Source of the DNA: Novosphingobium indicum
GTDB taxonomy: Bacteria; Pseudomonadota; Alphaproteobacteria; Sphingomonadales; Sphingomonadaceae
DNA: 64,000 nt
Direction: 5' to 3'
Assembly: GCF_014645195.1 (NCBI RefSeq)
Contig: NZ_BMLK01000013.1
Span: forward strand, 62,001-126,000
The notes under the pieces were generated by a model that saw nothing but the letters and a program-made list of their open reading frames with translations, had not been told where the DNA came from and ran no database searches. Shown here one piece after another: positions 27,327-36,907 of the stretch; the first letter of the stretch is position 1, and each line of letters begins with the position of its first letter. The translations under genes and the position numbers were made by a program.

Positions 27327-28199
27327 ATGACGGAATTCGAAGATCGGTACTGGTCGAGCCGCGACGGCCTCAAGCTCCACTTCCGTGATTACCCGGCCCA
27401 GCAAGACGCAGGCGGTCCGGCGCTTGCGCCTGTCCTGTGCCTCCATGGCCTCACGCGCAATGCGCGCGACTTCGATACGATCGCGCCGCATCTGGCCGAG
27501 ACCCGGCGCGTGATCTGCCCCGACATGCGCGGACGCGGCGACAGCGAATATGCCAAGGATTCTGCCAGCTATACACCGGTGCAGTATGCCGAGGACCTGC
27601 TCGAGCTGATCGCGCAGGAAGGTATCGAGCGCTTCGTCGCCATCGGCACCTCGCTGGGCGGTCTGCTGACCATGGGGCTGGCAACCGTGATCCCGGAGAA
27701 GATTGCCGGGGCGGTCATCAACGACGTCGGTCCCGCGCTGCGCCGCGACGGTCTGGAACGGATCAAGGAATATGTCGGGCAGGGGCGCAGTTTCCCCACC
27801 TGGGTCCATGCCGCGCGCGAAATCGAAAAGACGCATAGTGGCGCGCATCCCGATCAGCCGCTCGATTTCTGGATCGGCATGGCCAAGCGGATCATGGCGC
27901 TGACCAGCAACGGCCGCATCGTGTTCGATTACGACATGAAGATCGCCGAGCCGTTCATGGATTTCGATGTCGATAACCAGCCCGATCTGTGGCCGGCTTG
28001 GGAAGCGCTGGCCGGCCGGCCGGTTCTGGTCCTGGGCGGCGCGCTATCCGATCTGCTGTCCGCAGAAACGATGGACGAAATGGTGCGTCGTCTGCCCGGC
28101 ACGCAAGCGCTGACGCTCGACAACGTGGGCCATGCCCCGACGCTCGACGAACCGGAAGCGGTCGCGGCAATCGATCGCCTGCTGGCGCGCGTGGACTGA
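27327..28199 (+). CDS. Alpha/beta hydrolase
   Basis: 290 residues. Oxyanion-hole segment LCLHGLTRNARDF, nucleophile elbow GTSLGG (Ser about 110), and the late His in DNVGHAPTLDEP. The PDMRGRGDSEYAKDS segment resembles 3-oxoadipate enol-lactonase-type and general ester hydrolases. Substrate unknown. Divergent from selO (65 bp); the glycosyltransferase downstream begins 8 bp after its stop. Confidence 0.88.
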   Translation: MTEFEDRYWSSRDGLKLHFRDYPAQQDAGGPALAPVLCLHGLTRNARDFDTIAPHLAETRRVICPDMRGRGDSEYAKDSASYTPVQYAEDLLELIAQEGIERFVAIGTSLGGLLTMGLATVIPEKIAGAVINDVGPALRRDGLERIKEYVGQGRSFPTWVHAAREIEKTHSGAHPDQPLDFWIGMAKRIMALTSNGRIVFDYDMKIAEPFMDFDVDNQPDLWPAWEALAGRPVLVLGGALSDLLSAETMDEMVRRLPGTQALTLDNVGHAPTLDEPEAVAAIDRLLARVD

Positions 28200-28207
28200 G
28201 CGGCCCC

Positions 28208-29335
28208 TTGCGCGTCCTGCATCTTCATTCGAGCTTCTCGGCCGGCGGCAAGGAACTGCGTGCCGCGCGGTTGATGAACGCTTTCGGTCCGCAAGTCGAA
28301 CATGCGGTCGTCTCGGCGCAGCCGGGGGCCTATGGTGCCTCGGTCGTGCTCGATCCGGCCCTGACGGTGGATTACCCGCAGGACTTTCCGAGCCTGCAGG
28401 GCAGGCCCACGCCGCTGCGTCTGCTGAAGCTGGCCAAGGCCATGCGCGGGTTCGACTTGATCCTCACCTATAACTGGGGCGCCATGGACGCCGTGCTGGC
28501 GCACCGGCTTTACGGCGGTCTGTTGGGGCTCAGCCCGCTCGTTCACCATGAGGACGGGTTCAACGAGGACGAGGCGGCGGGGCTGAAACCTGCGCGAAAC
28601 CTGTTCCGGCGAATCGCGCTGGCGCGCGCCTCGGCGCTGGTCGTGCCCTCGCAGCGGCTTCAGGCGATTGCCCGCGAGGCCTGGCATCAGCCCGCCTCGC
28701 GCGTCCGCCTGATCGTCAACGGGATCAACACGCCAGCTTATATCACGCCGCCACCGCCCGATTCCGTGCCGGGCTTGGTCAAGCAACCGGGCGAGAAATG
28801 GGTGGGCACGCTCGCGGGGTTGCGCGCGGTGAAGAACCTGCCGCGTCTGGTGCGCGCCTTTGCGGCCCTGCCCGAGGATTGGCGGCTGGTCATCGTCGGC
28901 GAGGGGCCTGAGCGCGAGACCATCGCGGCAGAGGCGGAGGCGAGCGGCGTAGGGGACCGCGTTCATCTGCCCGGGTTCGCACCCGATCCCTCGCGCGTGG
29001 TCGGTCTGTTCGACATATTCGCGCTCTCGTCCGACAGCGAGCAGTTCCCGATCTCGGTCGTGGAAGCGATGGCGGCCGGAGTCGCGGTGGCCTCGCCTGC
29101 CGTGGGAGACGTGGCGCAGATGGTATCGGGGGATAACCGCCGCTTTGTTACCCCTGCCGGAGATGAGGCTGCACTGAGCGCGTCGTTGATCGCGCTCGCT
29201 GCCGACGAAGGGCTGCGGACGTCCGTCGGTGCTGCCAACCGTGCCTGTGCGCAGGCGGCTTATGACGAAAAAACAATGATTCGCGCCTATCGCGATACCT
29301 ATGGCAGCGCTCTGGGGCTCGCTGCCTTCCCCTAG
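28208..29335 (+). CDS. Glycosyltransferase family 4-like protein
   Basis: About 375 residues with a GT-B fold. The N-terminal domain starts LRVLHLHSSFSAGGKE, and the C-terminal nucleotide-sugar domain holds LVIVGEGPER, RVHLPGFAPDP and the donor-binding EQFPISVVEAMAAGVAV. The last has Glu at the E-x7-E positions of retaining GT4 enzymes. Donor and acceptor are unknown. The start is not certain: TTG 28208 directly after the hydrolase stop places the first strand correctly, and no ATG precedes it. Confidence 0.85.
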   Translation: MRVLHLHSSFSAGGKELRAARLMNAFGPQVEHAVVSAQPGAYGASVVLDPALTVDYPQDFPSLQGRPTPLRLLKLAKAMRGFDLILTYNWGAMDAVLAHRLYGGLLGLSPLVHHEDGFNEDEAAGLKPARNLFRRIALARASALVVPSQRLQAIAREAWHQPASRVRLIVNGINTPAYITPPPPDSVPGLVKQPGEKWVGTLAGLRAVKNLPRLVRAFAALPEDWRLVIVGEGPERETIAAEAEASGVGDRVHLPGFAPDPSRVVGLFDIFALSSDSEQFPISVVEAMAAGVAVASPAVGDVAQMVSGDNRRFVTPAGDEAALSASLIALAADEGLRTSVGAANRACAQAAYDEKTMIRAYRDTYGSALGLAAFP

Positions 29336-29456
29336 CCACATTCCCCATTCAGGCGGCCTTCACGCCTGAGGGTGCAGCGATCATCCCCGTTGAAAACCCT
29401 AGCCCATACGCTAAACAGCCCCGCAACCATTCAGACTACCGCGGAAAGCGCCCAAA

Positions 29457-30257
29457 TTGGCCCTGCCTCCTGACAAGAATTCGAAATCCGAAGAGAAAAA
29501 AGCGGCCCAGCTCGCTGCGCAGCAGGACGTGTTCCTGCGCGAGGTCGACGATGCCTTGCGCCAGGACCAGGTCGAGAGCTTCATGTCGAGCTACGGCAAG
29601 CCGCTGATTGCGCTGATCGTGCTCGGTCTCGCCGCGTTCGGCGGGTGGCTCTACTGGGAGCACCGCCAGACCAAGGAACTCGAAAGCCGCACCGAAACGT
29701 TCGTTCAGGCGCTCGACAGCGTGCAGGCGAGCAATCTCGACGATGCCAAGGCCAAGCTCGAACCGATCGCGGCCGCAGGCTCCGATGGGGAGGCCACGGC
29801 TTCGCGTCTCATGCTCGCCGCCATTGCGCTGGAGCAGGACAAGAAGGCCGACGCGCTCAAGATCTACAAGCAGGTGGCGGCCGACGAAAAGGCGCCCAAA
29901 CCGCTGCGCGATCTGGCAACAATCCGTGAGGTGGCTGCCAATTTCGATGCGATGAAGCCGCAGGACGTGGTGGACCGGCTCAAGCCGATGGCGGCGCCGG
30001 GCAATCCGTGGTTCGGGGTCGCCGGCGAACTGGTGGGCATGGCCTACCTCAAGCAGGATAAGAAGGACCAGGCCGGTGCGCTGTTCGCGGCGATCGCCAA
30101 GGAAGAGGGCGTGAACGATGCCCTGCGCAGCCGGGCACGGCAGCTCGCGGCGGTGCTGGGCCAGGATGCGGTGGACGACGTGGTAGACGACAAGGGCGAG
30201 CCGCTCGACAAGCCGATTGGCAAGATCGTCAATGCCGTTGAACCCGCCGGTGAATAA
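29457..30257 (+). CDS. YfgM-like tetratricopeptide membrane protein
   Basis: 266 residues: a cytoplasmic, charged N terminus (about 1-45), one membrane helix (about 48-67, PLIALIVLGLAAFGGWLYW), and a periplasmic helical-repeat domain. YfgM-type proteins bind the SecYEG translocon and periplasmic chaperones, and their gene normally precedes bamB, as it does here. TTG 29457 is the only sensible start and leads into the family-like LREVDDALRQDQ segment. Confidence 0.85.
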   Translation: MALPPDKNSKSEEKKAAQLAAQQDVFLREVDDALRQDQVESFMSSYGKPLIALIVLGLAAFGGWLYWEHRQTKELESRTETFVQALDSVQASNLDDAKAKLEPIAAAGSDGEATASRLMLAAIALEQDKKADALKIYKQVAADEKAPKPLRDLATIREVAANFDAMKPQDVVDRLKPMAAPGNPWFGVAGELVGMAYLKQDKKDQAGALFAAIAKEEGVNDALRSRARQLAAVLGQDAVDDVVDDKGEPLDKPIGKIVNAVEPAGE

Positions 30258-30277
30258 GAATGTCTGATGAGGTGCGC

Positions 30278-31657
30278 ATGAAGGCTACTGTCTCGAATAC
30301 CCGCGTGGGCGAAGGCCGCCGGTCCGGCGCACGCAAGGTCGTGCCGCTGATCGCGCTGGCACTGGTGATGGGCCTGTCGGGCTGCAAGGTGTTCGGTGGC
30401 GGCAAAGGCGACCCCAAGACGCCGACCGTCGGCGAACGCGTTCCGATCCTCTCGCGTATCGAGACCGGCGCCAAGGTCGACCCGACGCTGGCCGCCGTAT
30501 CCGTAATCCTGCCGCCCGAACAGACGAATGCCGACTGGGCGCAGGGCGGCGGCACCGCCAGCAAGTCCTACGGCCACCTCGCGCTGTCGGCCAATCCCAC
30601 GCGCGTCTGGACCGCGCAGATTGCCGGCTCCTCGAACCGGCAGCGTCTCGCCGCCGCGCCCGTGATCGGCGATGGCCGTCTCTACGTCATGGATACCGAG
30701 GGCAAGGTTCATGCCTTCGACGCCCAGAGCGGCGCGCGCCTGTGGACCAAGAGCTTCGCCGTGAGCGGTGACGGTTCGAAGTCGGTCTTCGGTGGCGGTG
30801 TCAGCTTCGACAGCGGCCGTGTCTATGTCACCACCGGCGTGGGCGAAGTGGCCGCGCTCGAGGCATCGACCGGCGACCAGATCTGGAGCAAGAAGCCGGC
30901 CGGCCCGCTGCGCGGTGAGCCGACGATCGCCTTCAACGCCGTCTACGTGATGACCCAGGACAACCAGATCCTGTCGCTCAACGCAGCGGACGGGTCGCTG
31001 ATCTGGAACGAATCGGGCTCGCTCACGCAGGCCGGTGTGTTCGGCGTTGCCGCGCCGGCTGCCGGGCAAGGCACGGTGATTGCCGGCTATTCCTCGGGCG
31101 AACTGGTCTCCTATCGCTATGAGAATGGCCGTCAGCTCTGGTCGGACGCGCTTGCGCGGACCTCGATTTCGACCGAGGTCGGCAGCCTGACCGACGTCGA
31201 TGCCGATCCGATCATCGACAATGGCCGCGTCTATGCGCTGGGCCAGGGGGGGCGCATGGCCGCCTACGAACTCGTGACCGGCCAGCGTATCTGGGAACTC
31301 AACCTTGCCGGTATTTCCACGCCAGCCGTGGCCGGCGAATGGGTCTTCACGCTCGACGATCATGCCGAGATTCTCGCGATTGCGCGCTCCACCGGCCGCG
31401 TCCGCTGGCTGACGCAGCTTACCCGCTACAAGAACGAGAAGAAGCGCAAGAACCCCTACTTCTGGGTCGGCCCGGTGCTGGCTGGAAACAAGCTGTGGGT
31501 TGCCAATTCGGAAGGCGACGTGGGCACGGTCGATCCGGCAACGGGAACCTATTCGCTGTTCACAGAGCTGAACGACGGCGTCATGCTCGAGCCGGTCGTG
31601 GCCAACAGGACGCTCTACATTCTTGACGATTCGGGCAAGATCAGCGCCTTCCGCTGA
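30278..31657 (+). CDS. bamB: Outer-membrane assembly lipoprotein BamB-like (PQQ-type propeller)
   Basis: About 459 residues. The signal peptide ends in the lipobox GLSGC, followed by an eight-bladed propeller of repeats containing SGARLWTK, TGDQIWSK, DGSLIWNE, NGRQLWSD and TGQRIWEL. BamB scaffolds the beta-barrel assembly complex in the periplasm. ATG 30278 has GAGG in front and places the signal peptide well; ATG 30260 is also in frame. Downstream partner of the YfgM-like gene. A terminator follows at 31668. Confidence 0.9.
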   Translation: MKATVSNTRVGEGRRSGARKVVPLIALALVMGLSGCKVFGGGKGDPKTPTVGERVPILSRIETGAKVDPTLAAVSVILPPEQTNADWAQGGGTASKSYGHLALSANPTRVWTAQIAGSSNRQRLAAAPVIGDGRLYVMDTEGKVHAFDAQSGARLWTKSFAVSGDGSKSVFGGGVSFDSGRVYVTTGVGEVAALEASTGDQIWSKKPAGPLRGEPTIAFNAVYVMTQDNQILSLNAADGSLIWNESGSLTQAGVFGVAAPAAGQGTVIAGYSSGELVSYRYENGRQLWSDALARTSISTEVGSLTDVDADPIIDNGRVYALGQGGRMAAYELVTGQRIWELNLAGISTPAVAGEWVFTLDDHAEILAIARSTGRVRWLTQLTRYKNEKKRKNPYFWVGPVLAGNKLWVANSEGDVGTVDPATGTYSLFTELNDGVMLEPVVANRTLYILDDSGKISAFR

Positions 31658-31667
31658 TCTTGTGCCA

Positions 31668-31698
31668 AGCGGGACGGGGAACTTTCCCGTCCCGTTTC
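31668..31698 (+). terminator. Intrinsic terminator after bamB
   Basis: Stem CGGGACGGG/CCCGTCCCG extended by a G-T and an A-T pair, small loop, followed by TTT. It separates bamB from the methyltransferase-like membrane protein gene. Confidence 0.8.
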
Positions 31699-31732
31699 GG
31701 ACCCCTTAACCATTTGCGGCTAGGGCACGGGC

Positions 31733-33085
31733 ATGAGCAATGCCCAGACCGCCGCGGACCCCCGGCCCGCCAGTGATGTCTCGGCAGGCGTCGGCCTGTC
31801 GGGGCTTGCCGCCCTCTTCCTGTGGCTGATGGTCTGCCGCAATTGGGCGTCGATAGCCGATGTGCTGGCGCTTCCGGGGCCTCATGCCCCGATGAGCGGG
31901 CCCTACGCGTCGGTGGCGACGCTCTTCTTCACCGGCACCGCCATGGGGCTGTGGTCCGTCCTTGTCGACAAGGTGCACTTGCGGCCCTCGACCGGCATCG
32001 ACTGGAGCGCGCCGCGCCCGCTGTCGGAAACGCTCGATATCTCGATCACCAAGATCGCCGGCCTCTGGGCGACATGGGCGGTGCTCGGCTTCTATTACTG
32101 CATCGCGCGCTGGTATTGGGAAGGCCAGTACCTCTTCGCGATGGACGTGCTCAGCGTCGTGGCGCTGCCGCTCTTCGTGCTTTCGGTGCCCTATGTGCTG
32201 TGGCTCGACCGCTACATGATCGAACCGCGCGACCATTCCTGGCATTTCGGGGCCATGCTCATCGGCCGCGAGCCGTGGGACGCCAGTGAGGTCAAGAAGC
32301 ACTGGCGGGCCTGGGCGATCAAGGGCTTCTTCGGCGCCTTCATGATCTCGATCCTGCCGCCGGGCTTCGCGCAAGTGGTGAACGCGGATTTCGCGGCGAT
32401 GGAATACAATCCCGTCGCCTTGGGCTCGACGCTGATCGCCGGGCTGTTCCTGATCGATGTGCAGATCGGGACCGTCGGCTATCTGCTGACGCTACGTCCG
32501 CTCGATGCGCATATCCGCAGCGGCAATCCGCTGCTGGCCGGCTGGGTCGCGGCGCTGATCTGCTATCCGCCGTTCGTGTGGGGCACGATGGGCCGCGCGG
32601 ACGTGCTCGGCTATGAAGTGAACACGGTCGGCTGGGCCGGCGTCTTCGCGACGCATTCGGTACTCTTGTGGATCTGGGCGGCGCTGATGGTGTTCCTGAC
32701 CGCCGTCTATGCTTGGGCGACGTTCGCTTTCGGCATCCGCTTCTCGAACCTCACCTATCGCGGCGTGCTGACCAACGGGCCGTACCGCTTCACCCGGCAT
32801 CCGGCCTATCTTTCGAAGAACCTGTTCTGGTGGACCTCGACGCTGCCGTTCCTGGTGCGCACCGGTTCGGTCTCCGACGCGATTCGCAACACCGTGCTGC
32901 TCGCCATCGTTAGCGGCATCTACTACTGGCGCGCCCGGACCGAGGAAGCGCATCTGCTGGCCGAGGATCCGAAGTACCGCGAGTACTACGAGTGGATGGG
33001 CCGCAATGCCCTGATTACGCGCATGTTCGGCCGGCTGGGCAAGTGGCTGCAGCCACGCAACCCGCAATTGCAGCCCGCAGAGTAG
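31733..33085 (+). CDS. Isoprenylcysteine carboxyl methyltransferase-like membrane protein
   Basis: 450 residues with about ten hydrophobic helices. The C-terminal third matches the ICMT/PEMT-type membrane methyltransferase fold: NGPYRFTRHPAYLSKNLFWW (SAM-binding R-H-P motif) and RARTEEAHLLAEDPKY (the E-E metal/SAM segment). The N-terminal 250 residues are an additional membrane region not found in simple ICMT proteins. The substrate is unknown; phospholipid or isoprenoid acids are possibilities. It is a monocistronic gene, convergent with gshA. Confidence 0.85.
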   Translation: MSNAQTAADPRPASDVSAGVGLSGLAALFLWLMVCRNWASIADVLALPGPHAPMSGPYASVATLFFTGTAMGLWSVLVDKVHLRPSTGIDWSAPRPLSETLDISITKIAGLWATWAVLGFYYCIARWYWEGQYLFAMDVLSVVALPLFVLSVPYVLWLDRYMIEPRDHSWHFGAMLIGREPWDASEVKKHWRAWAIKGFFGAFMISILPPGFAQVVNADFAAMEYNPVALGSTLIAGLFLIDVQIGTVGYLLTLRPLDAHIRSGNPLLAGWVAALICYPPFVWGTMGRADVLGYEVNTVGWAGVFATHSVLLWIWAALMVFLTAVYAWATFAFGIRFSNLTYRGVLTNGPYRFTRHPAYLSKNLFWWTSTLPFLVRTGSVSDAIRNTVLLAIVSGIYYWRARTEEAHLLAEDPKYREYYEWMGRNALITRMFGRLGKWLQPRNPQLQPAE

Positions 33086-33119
33086 GCGTCAGAGCGGCTC
33101 CCTTGCGCCGACGATCACC

Positions 33120-34493
33120 TCAGAAGCTCTTCACACCGTAGACGCGCGAGACGTCCCCGCCCCATTCGCCGTGGTAGAGGTCCAGCAGGCGCTCGGCAGG
33201 CACCTTGCCGGCCGCCACGATCTCGGCGAGCGGTTCGAGGTAGCCGGTCTCGTTGTCGCCGCCGGCATTGAGCCGGCCGCGTGCGGCAAGGCCCGAACGG
33301 GCGATGGAAAGCACTTCGCCGGCAATGTCGCGCAAGGTGCCGCCACCCGGAAGCGGGGCATCGAGACCGAGCTCGGGCACCGAGGCGCGCAGCAGCTCGC
33401 GGCCTTCCATGTCCCAGTCCTTGACGAGATCCCATGCCGCATCGAGCGCGGTCTGGTCGTAGAGCAGGCCCACCCACAAGGCAGGCAGAGCGCAGATGCG
33501 GCTCCATGGCCCGCCATCCGCGCCGCGCATTTCGAGGAACGACTTGAGGCGCACTTCGGGGAAAGCCGTCGAGAGGTGGTCTTCCCAATCGCTTAGTCGC
33601 GGGCGCTCTCCGGGCAGCGCCGGAAGCTCGCCCTTGAGGAAATCGCGGAACGACTGGCCGGCGGCATCGATGTACTTCCCGTCGCGGAAGACGAAGTACA
33701 TCGGCACGTCGAGCATATAGTCGACATAGCGCTCGTAGCCGAAGCCGTCCTCGAACACGAAAGGGAGCATCCCGGTGCGGGCCGGGTCGGTGTCCGACCA
33801 GATATGGCTGCGGTACGAGAGGTAGCCGTTGGGCTTGCCCTCGGTGAAGGGCGAATTGGCGAAGAGCGCGGTCGCCAGCGGCTGCAGTGCCAGGCTGACG
33901 CGGAATTTCTGCACCATGTCCGCCTCGCTCGCATAGTCGAGATTGACCTGGATCGTGCAGGTCCGCAGCATCATGTCGAGGCCCATCGAGCCGACGCGCG
34001 GCATGTGCCGCAGCATGATGCCGTAGCGGCCCTTGGGCATGATCGGCAGCGCTTCGCGGGTCTTGTCCGGCCACATGCCGAGGCCGAGGTAGCCCTTGCC
34101 GATCCTGTCGCCGATCGCTTTCACCTGCTGGAGATGGCGGCCGGTTTCGCAGCACGTTTCGTGCAGATTTTCGAGCGGTGCGCCGGACAGCTCGAGCTGG
34201 CCCGCCGGTTCAAGACTGACCGTGCCGTCGGCGCCCTTCATCGCGATGACCTTGCCGCCCTCCTCGATCGGCGTCCAACCGAATTCGGTCAGCGCCATCA
34301 GCAGGTCGCGGATGCCGCCGGGCTCGTCGTAGGACGGGGCGTGGTGGTCGACGAGGTCGTAGACGAACTTCTCGTGCTCTGTGCCGATCCGCCACGCGGC
34401 GCGCGGCTTTTCGCCCGCAGCCATCGGCGCGGCGAGTTGATCAAGGCTTTCGACGATCGGATCGGCGCGATCCGATACCTCCCTGGTGCTCAT
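33120..34493 (-). CDS. gshA: Glutamate-cysteine ligase (alphaproteobacterial/plant type)
   Basis: 457 residues of the GCS2 family, catalysing the first step of glutathione synthesis. Recognisable parts are WRIGTEHEKFVYDL (Glu metal ligands), LEPAGQLELSGAPL, LGMWPDKTRE and MLRTCTIQVNLDYAS, and the C-terminal GDVSRVYGVKSF. It begins 58 bp after rsmE on the same strand and is probably transcribed with it. gshB is not in the window. Confidence 0.95.
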   Translation of the reverse strand: MSTREVSDRADPIVESLDQLAAPMAAGEKPRAAWRIGTEHEKFVYDLVDHHAPSYDEPGGIRDLLMALTEFGWTPIEEGGKVIAMKGADGTVSLEPAGQLELSGAPLENLHETCCETGRHLQQVKAIGDRIGKGYLGLGMWPDKTREALPIMPKGRYGIMLRHMPRVGSMGLDMMLRTCTIQVNLDYASEADMVQKFRVSLALQPLATALFANSPFTEGKPNGYLSYRSHIWSDTDPARTGMLPFVFEDGFGYERYVDYMLDVPMYFVFRDGKYIDAAGQSFRDFLKGELPALPGERPRLSDWEDHLSTAFPEVRLKSFLEMRGADGGPWSRICALPALWVGLLYDQTALDAAWDLVKDWDMEGRELLRASVPELGLDAPLPGGGTLRDIAGEVLSIARSGLAARGRLNAGGDNETGYLEPLAEIVAAGKVPAERLLDLYHGEWGGDVSRVYGVKSF

Positions 34494-34551
34494 GCGCCGG
34501 GAATTAGGGATGCGGACGTGCCGATGCCAGCAATATTTGTATCGGGGATGC

Positions 34552-35310
34552 TCAATTTCCGTTGCTCGACCAATCGCCGGCGACGGCCATCCATAGCGCG
34601 CAGGCAGCGATACTGGCGGTTTCGCCGCGCAGAATGCGGGGGCCCAGCGTTATCGGGTGGGCCTGCGGGTGGGCGCGGATGGCCTCGCGCTCGCCGTCGT
34701 CGAACCCGCCCTCGGGGCCCACCAGCAAGGCTGCCGGGCCCGGATGGCTGGCAAAGCTGGCCGCGGCAGGCGCTCCGCCCTGTTCGTCGGCAAAGTACAG
34801 GGCGCGGTCCTGCGGCCAGTCGCGCAGCAGGGCATCCAGCTTCGTCGCCGGGGCCAGTTCGGGCAGCGCCGTGCGTGCGCACTGCTCGGCGGCTTCGGTC
34901 ACGATGGTGCGGGCGCGTTCGGGATTCAGCTTGTCCGCCACGCAGCGGCGCGTGACCAGCGGCTGGATGCGGCGGACGCCCAGTTCGGTTGCCTTTTCCA
35001 GCACAAGATCGAAATTCGGCTTCTTCAGCAGCGCCGCGCAAAGCCAGAAGTCGGGCACTTCTTCGCGCTCGCGCAGGCGTTCGCGCGGTTCCAGAACGAT
35101 ATCGCGCTTGCCCGCCGAGACGACTTCGCTGGCCCATTCGCCGGTCATGTCGTCGCACAGCATCACGGCATCGCCCGGCGCCACGCGCATGACCTTGGCG
35201 AGATAATGGGCCTGCCCGCCGTCCACGGTGACGGCGGCATTTTGCGCGAGCGGCCCCTGTACGAACAGGCGCGGAGCCGAACGCGGCGGCCAGGCGGGGG
35301 TTGCTCCCAT
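34552..35310 (-). CDS. rsmE: 16S rRNA (uracil1498-N3)-methyltransferase
   Basis: 252-residue SPOUT methyltransferase. The N-terminal PUA-like domain begins with HYLAKVMRVAPGD, and the knot region shows KATELGVRRIQPLVTRR, EAAEQCAR, LLVGPEGGFDDGE and LGPRILRGETA, all RsmE signatures. It modifies U1498 of 16S rRNA. It is divergent from ubiA (151 bp) and upstream of gshA. Confidence 0.95.
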   Translation of the reverse strand: MGATPAWPPRSAPRLFVQGPLAQNAAVTVDGGQAHYLAKVMRVAPGDAVMLCDDMTGEWASEVVSAGKRDIVLEPRERLREREEVPDFWLCAALLKKPNFDLVLEKATELGVRRIQPLVTRRCVADKLNPERARTIVTEAAEQCARTALPELAPATKLDALLRDWPQDRALYFADEQGGAPAAASFASHPGPAALLVGPEGGFDDGEREAIRAHPQAHPITLGPRILRGETASIAACALWMAVAGDWSSNGN

Positions 35311-35461
35311 GAGCGGCGACTTTCTTCTCGTGCGAATGGCTGCAGGACAGGCCTTTTCGCGGCAACCCGGCCGGTATGCAATGGGTTTGCCGGTCCGCGA
35401 CTGAACTCCTGTCCATGCAATCGCCGATGACAGGCGGCGAGCAATCGACTAGACCTCGCGC

Positions 35462-36391
35462 GTGACTAAAGGCTCCCCTCCTTCGGATATCGGCGTTCCG
35501 GATTCCCAGCACGGCGGTTTCATCGCGATGCTGCCCATGCCCCTGCGTCCCTACGCCCGGCTGGCGCGTTTCGACCGGCCGATCGGCTGGTGGCTGCTGT
35601 TCTGGCCCTGTGCCTGGGGCGTCTTGCTGGCAGGCGGCGAGGAGCGCTGGGGGCTGCTGCTGTGGCTGCTGGTCGGCTCGGTCGCCATGCGCGGCGCGGG
35701 CTGTGTCTATAACGATATCGTCGATGCCGATCTCGATCGCAGCGTGGCGCGCACGGCGGCGCGGCCCATCGCCAGCGGCCAGGTAAGCAAGGAAGCGGCC
35801 TGGACCTGGCTCGGTGTGCTCTGCATCGTCGGGCTCGTGGTGCTTGTCCAACTGCGCTGGCAGGCGCAGGTTATGGCGCTGGGCAGCATTGCGCTCGTGG
35901 CGGCCTATCCGTTCATGAAGCGGATCACGTGGTGGCCGCAGGCCTGGCTCGGGCTGGTCTTTACATGGGGCTGTCTGGTCGGCTGGATCGAGATCCGCAC
36001 CGATCATCTCGAGGCTCTGGCCGCGCTCTACGCCGGCAGCATCGTGTGGTGCATGGGCTACGACACGATCTATGCCCTGCAGGACCGCGAAGACGATGCG
36101 CTGGTCGGCATCCGCTCCGCAGCCCTGCGCCTAGGCAGCCGCGTACGTGCAGGGATCACGGCGTTCTATGCCCTGGCCCTGGCATTCTGGGCGCTGGCAT
36201 TCTGGGCCATGCGTCCCGACTGGGTCGCGCTTGTCGCGCTGGTTCCGGTAGCGTTGCACCTTGGCTTTCAGGCGCTGACACTCGACCCCGATGATGGCGA
36301 CAACGCGCTCTACCGTTTCCGGTCGAACCGCGATGCCGGCATTGTCATGGCGCTCGCCTGCTGGGTGGTGGGCAACGCCGGCGTGATGTGA
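35462..36391 (+). CDS. ubiA: 4-hydroxybenzoate octaprenyltransferase
   Basis: 309-residue membrane prenyltransferase of ubiquinone synthesis. The two Asp-rich motifs are NDIVDADLDRSVARTAARP and YDTIYALQDREDD, and there are about nine helices. GTG 35462 gives a polar N-terminal extension before the first conserved segment (PYARLARFDRPIGWWLL); a later start at ATG 35529 is possible. It stands alone, divergent from rsmE. Confidence 0.94.
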   Translation: MTKGSPPSDIGVPDSQHGGFIAMLPMPLRPYARLARFDRPIGWWLLFWPCAWGVLLAGGEERWGLLLWLLVGSVAMRGAGCVYNDIVDADLDRSVARTAARPIASGQVSKEAAWTWLGVLCIVGLVVLVQLRWQAQVMALGSIALVAAYPFMKRITWWPQAWLGLVFTWGCLVGWIEIRTDHLEALAALYAGSIVWCMGYDTIYALQDREDDALVGIRSAALRLGSRVRAGITAFYALALAFWALAFWAMRPDWVALVALVPVALHLGFQALTLDPDDGDNALYRFRSNRDAGIVMALACWVVGNAGVM

Positions 36392-36440
36392 GCGCGAAGG
36401 GGCGCGACGATACCACGCTCCGGCTTCGGTGATCAGCGGC

Positions 36441-36812
36441 TCATTCATAGCTGACCAGCTCGAATTCGATGCCGTCCCAGTCGAAGAAATAGAACCGCCG
36501 GCCCGGTTCGTAATCGGCATGGCTGAAGGGTTCGAGCCCCGCGGCGATCACAATCTGTTCGGCGGCATCGAGATCGTCGACCACGATGCCGATGTGGTTG
36601 AGCGGCGCGCCTTTGGCGAAGCGGTCGTGCGGCTTGTGGTCGGTATAGATGGCGATGTAGCTGAATTCCCCGCCGACATGGATGGTTTCGCCGTCGTTGA
36701 TCGCGGGGCCTCTCCAGCGCTCTTCCCAGCCGAGCAGATCCTGCAACAGGCGGGAGGAGCGTTCGATGTCGCTCACCGTGATATTGGCGTGTTCGAGGCG
36801 GCCTGTGGCCAT
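36441..36812 (-). CDS. VOC superfamily (glyoxalase/dioxygenase) protein
   Basis: 123-residue single vicinal-oxygen-chelate domain pair. It begins LEHANITVSDIERS (first metal His), continues with LNHIGIVVDDLDAAE (second His) and ends with FFDWDGIEFELVSY (Glu ligand). The substrate is unknown; glyoxalase I, fosfomycin-type resistance and dioxygenase functions share the fold. The gene is divergent from soxR with a SoxR box between them, suggesting induction by redox-active compounds. Confidence 0.88.
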   Translation of the reverse strand: MATGRLEHANITVSDIERSSRLLQDLLGWEERWRGPAINDGETIHVGGEFSYIAIYTDHKPHDRFAKGAPLNHIGIVVDDLDAAEQIVIAAGLEPFSHADYEPGRRFYFFDWDGIEFELVSYE

Positions 36813-36865
36813 TGTTCTTGCTCCTTTTTGCTTGCGGGCGAATCACCGGCTTGGCAAAGATGCAA

Positions 36866-36883
36866 CCTCAAGCTAACTTGAGA
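36866..36883. promoter_or_regulatory. SoxR operator (soxbox)
   Basis: CCTCAAGCTAACTTGAGA agrees with the E. coli soxS operator CCTCAAGTTAACTTGAGG at 16 of 18 positions. It lies between the divergent VOC and soxR genes. On the minus strand, TTGATC and CATCTT flank it with the 19-nt spacing typical of MerR-type promoters, so the regulated promoter probably drives the VOC gene. Confidence 0.88.
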
Positions 36884-36907
36884 TCAAGCCAAAAATTCGG
36901 GGGGTGT

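Noticed and set aside
29349..29369. 7-bp inverted repeat after the glycosyltransferase gene.
   Set aside because: Short stem and no T-run; not strong enough to call a terminator.
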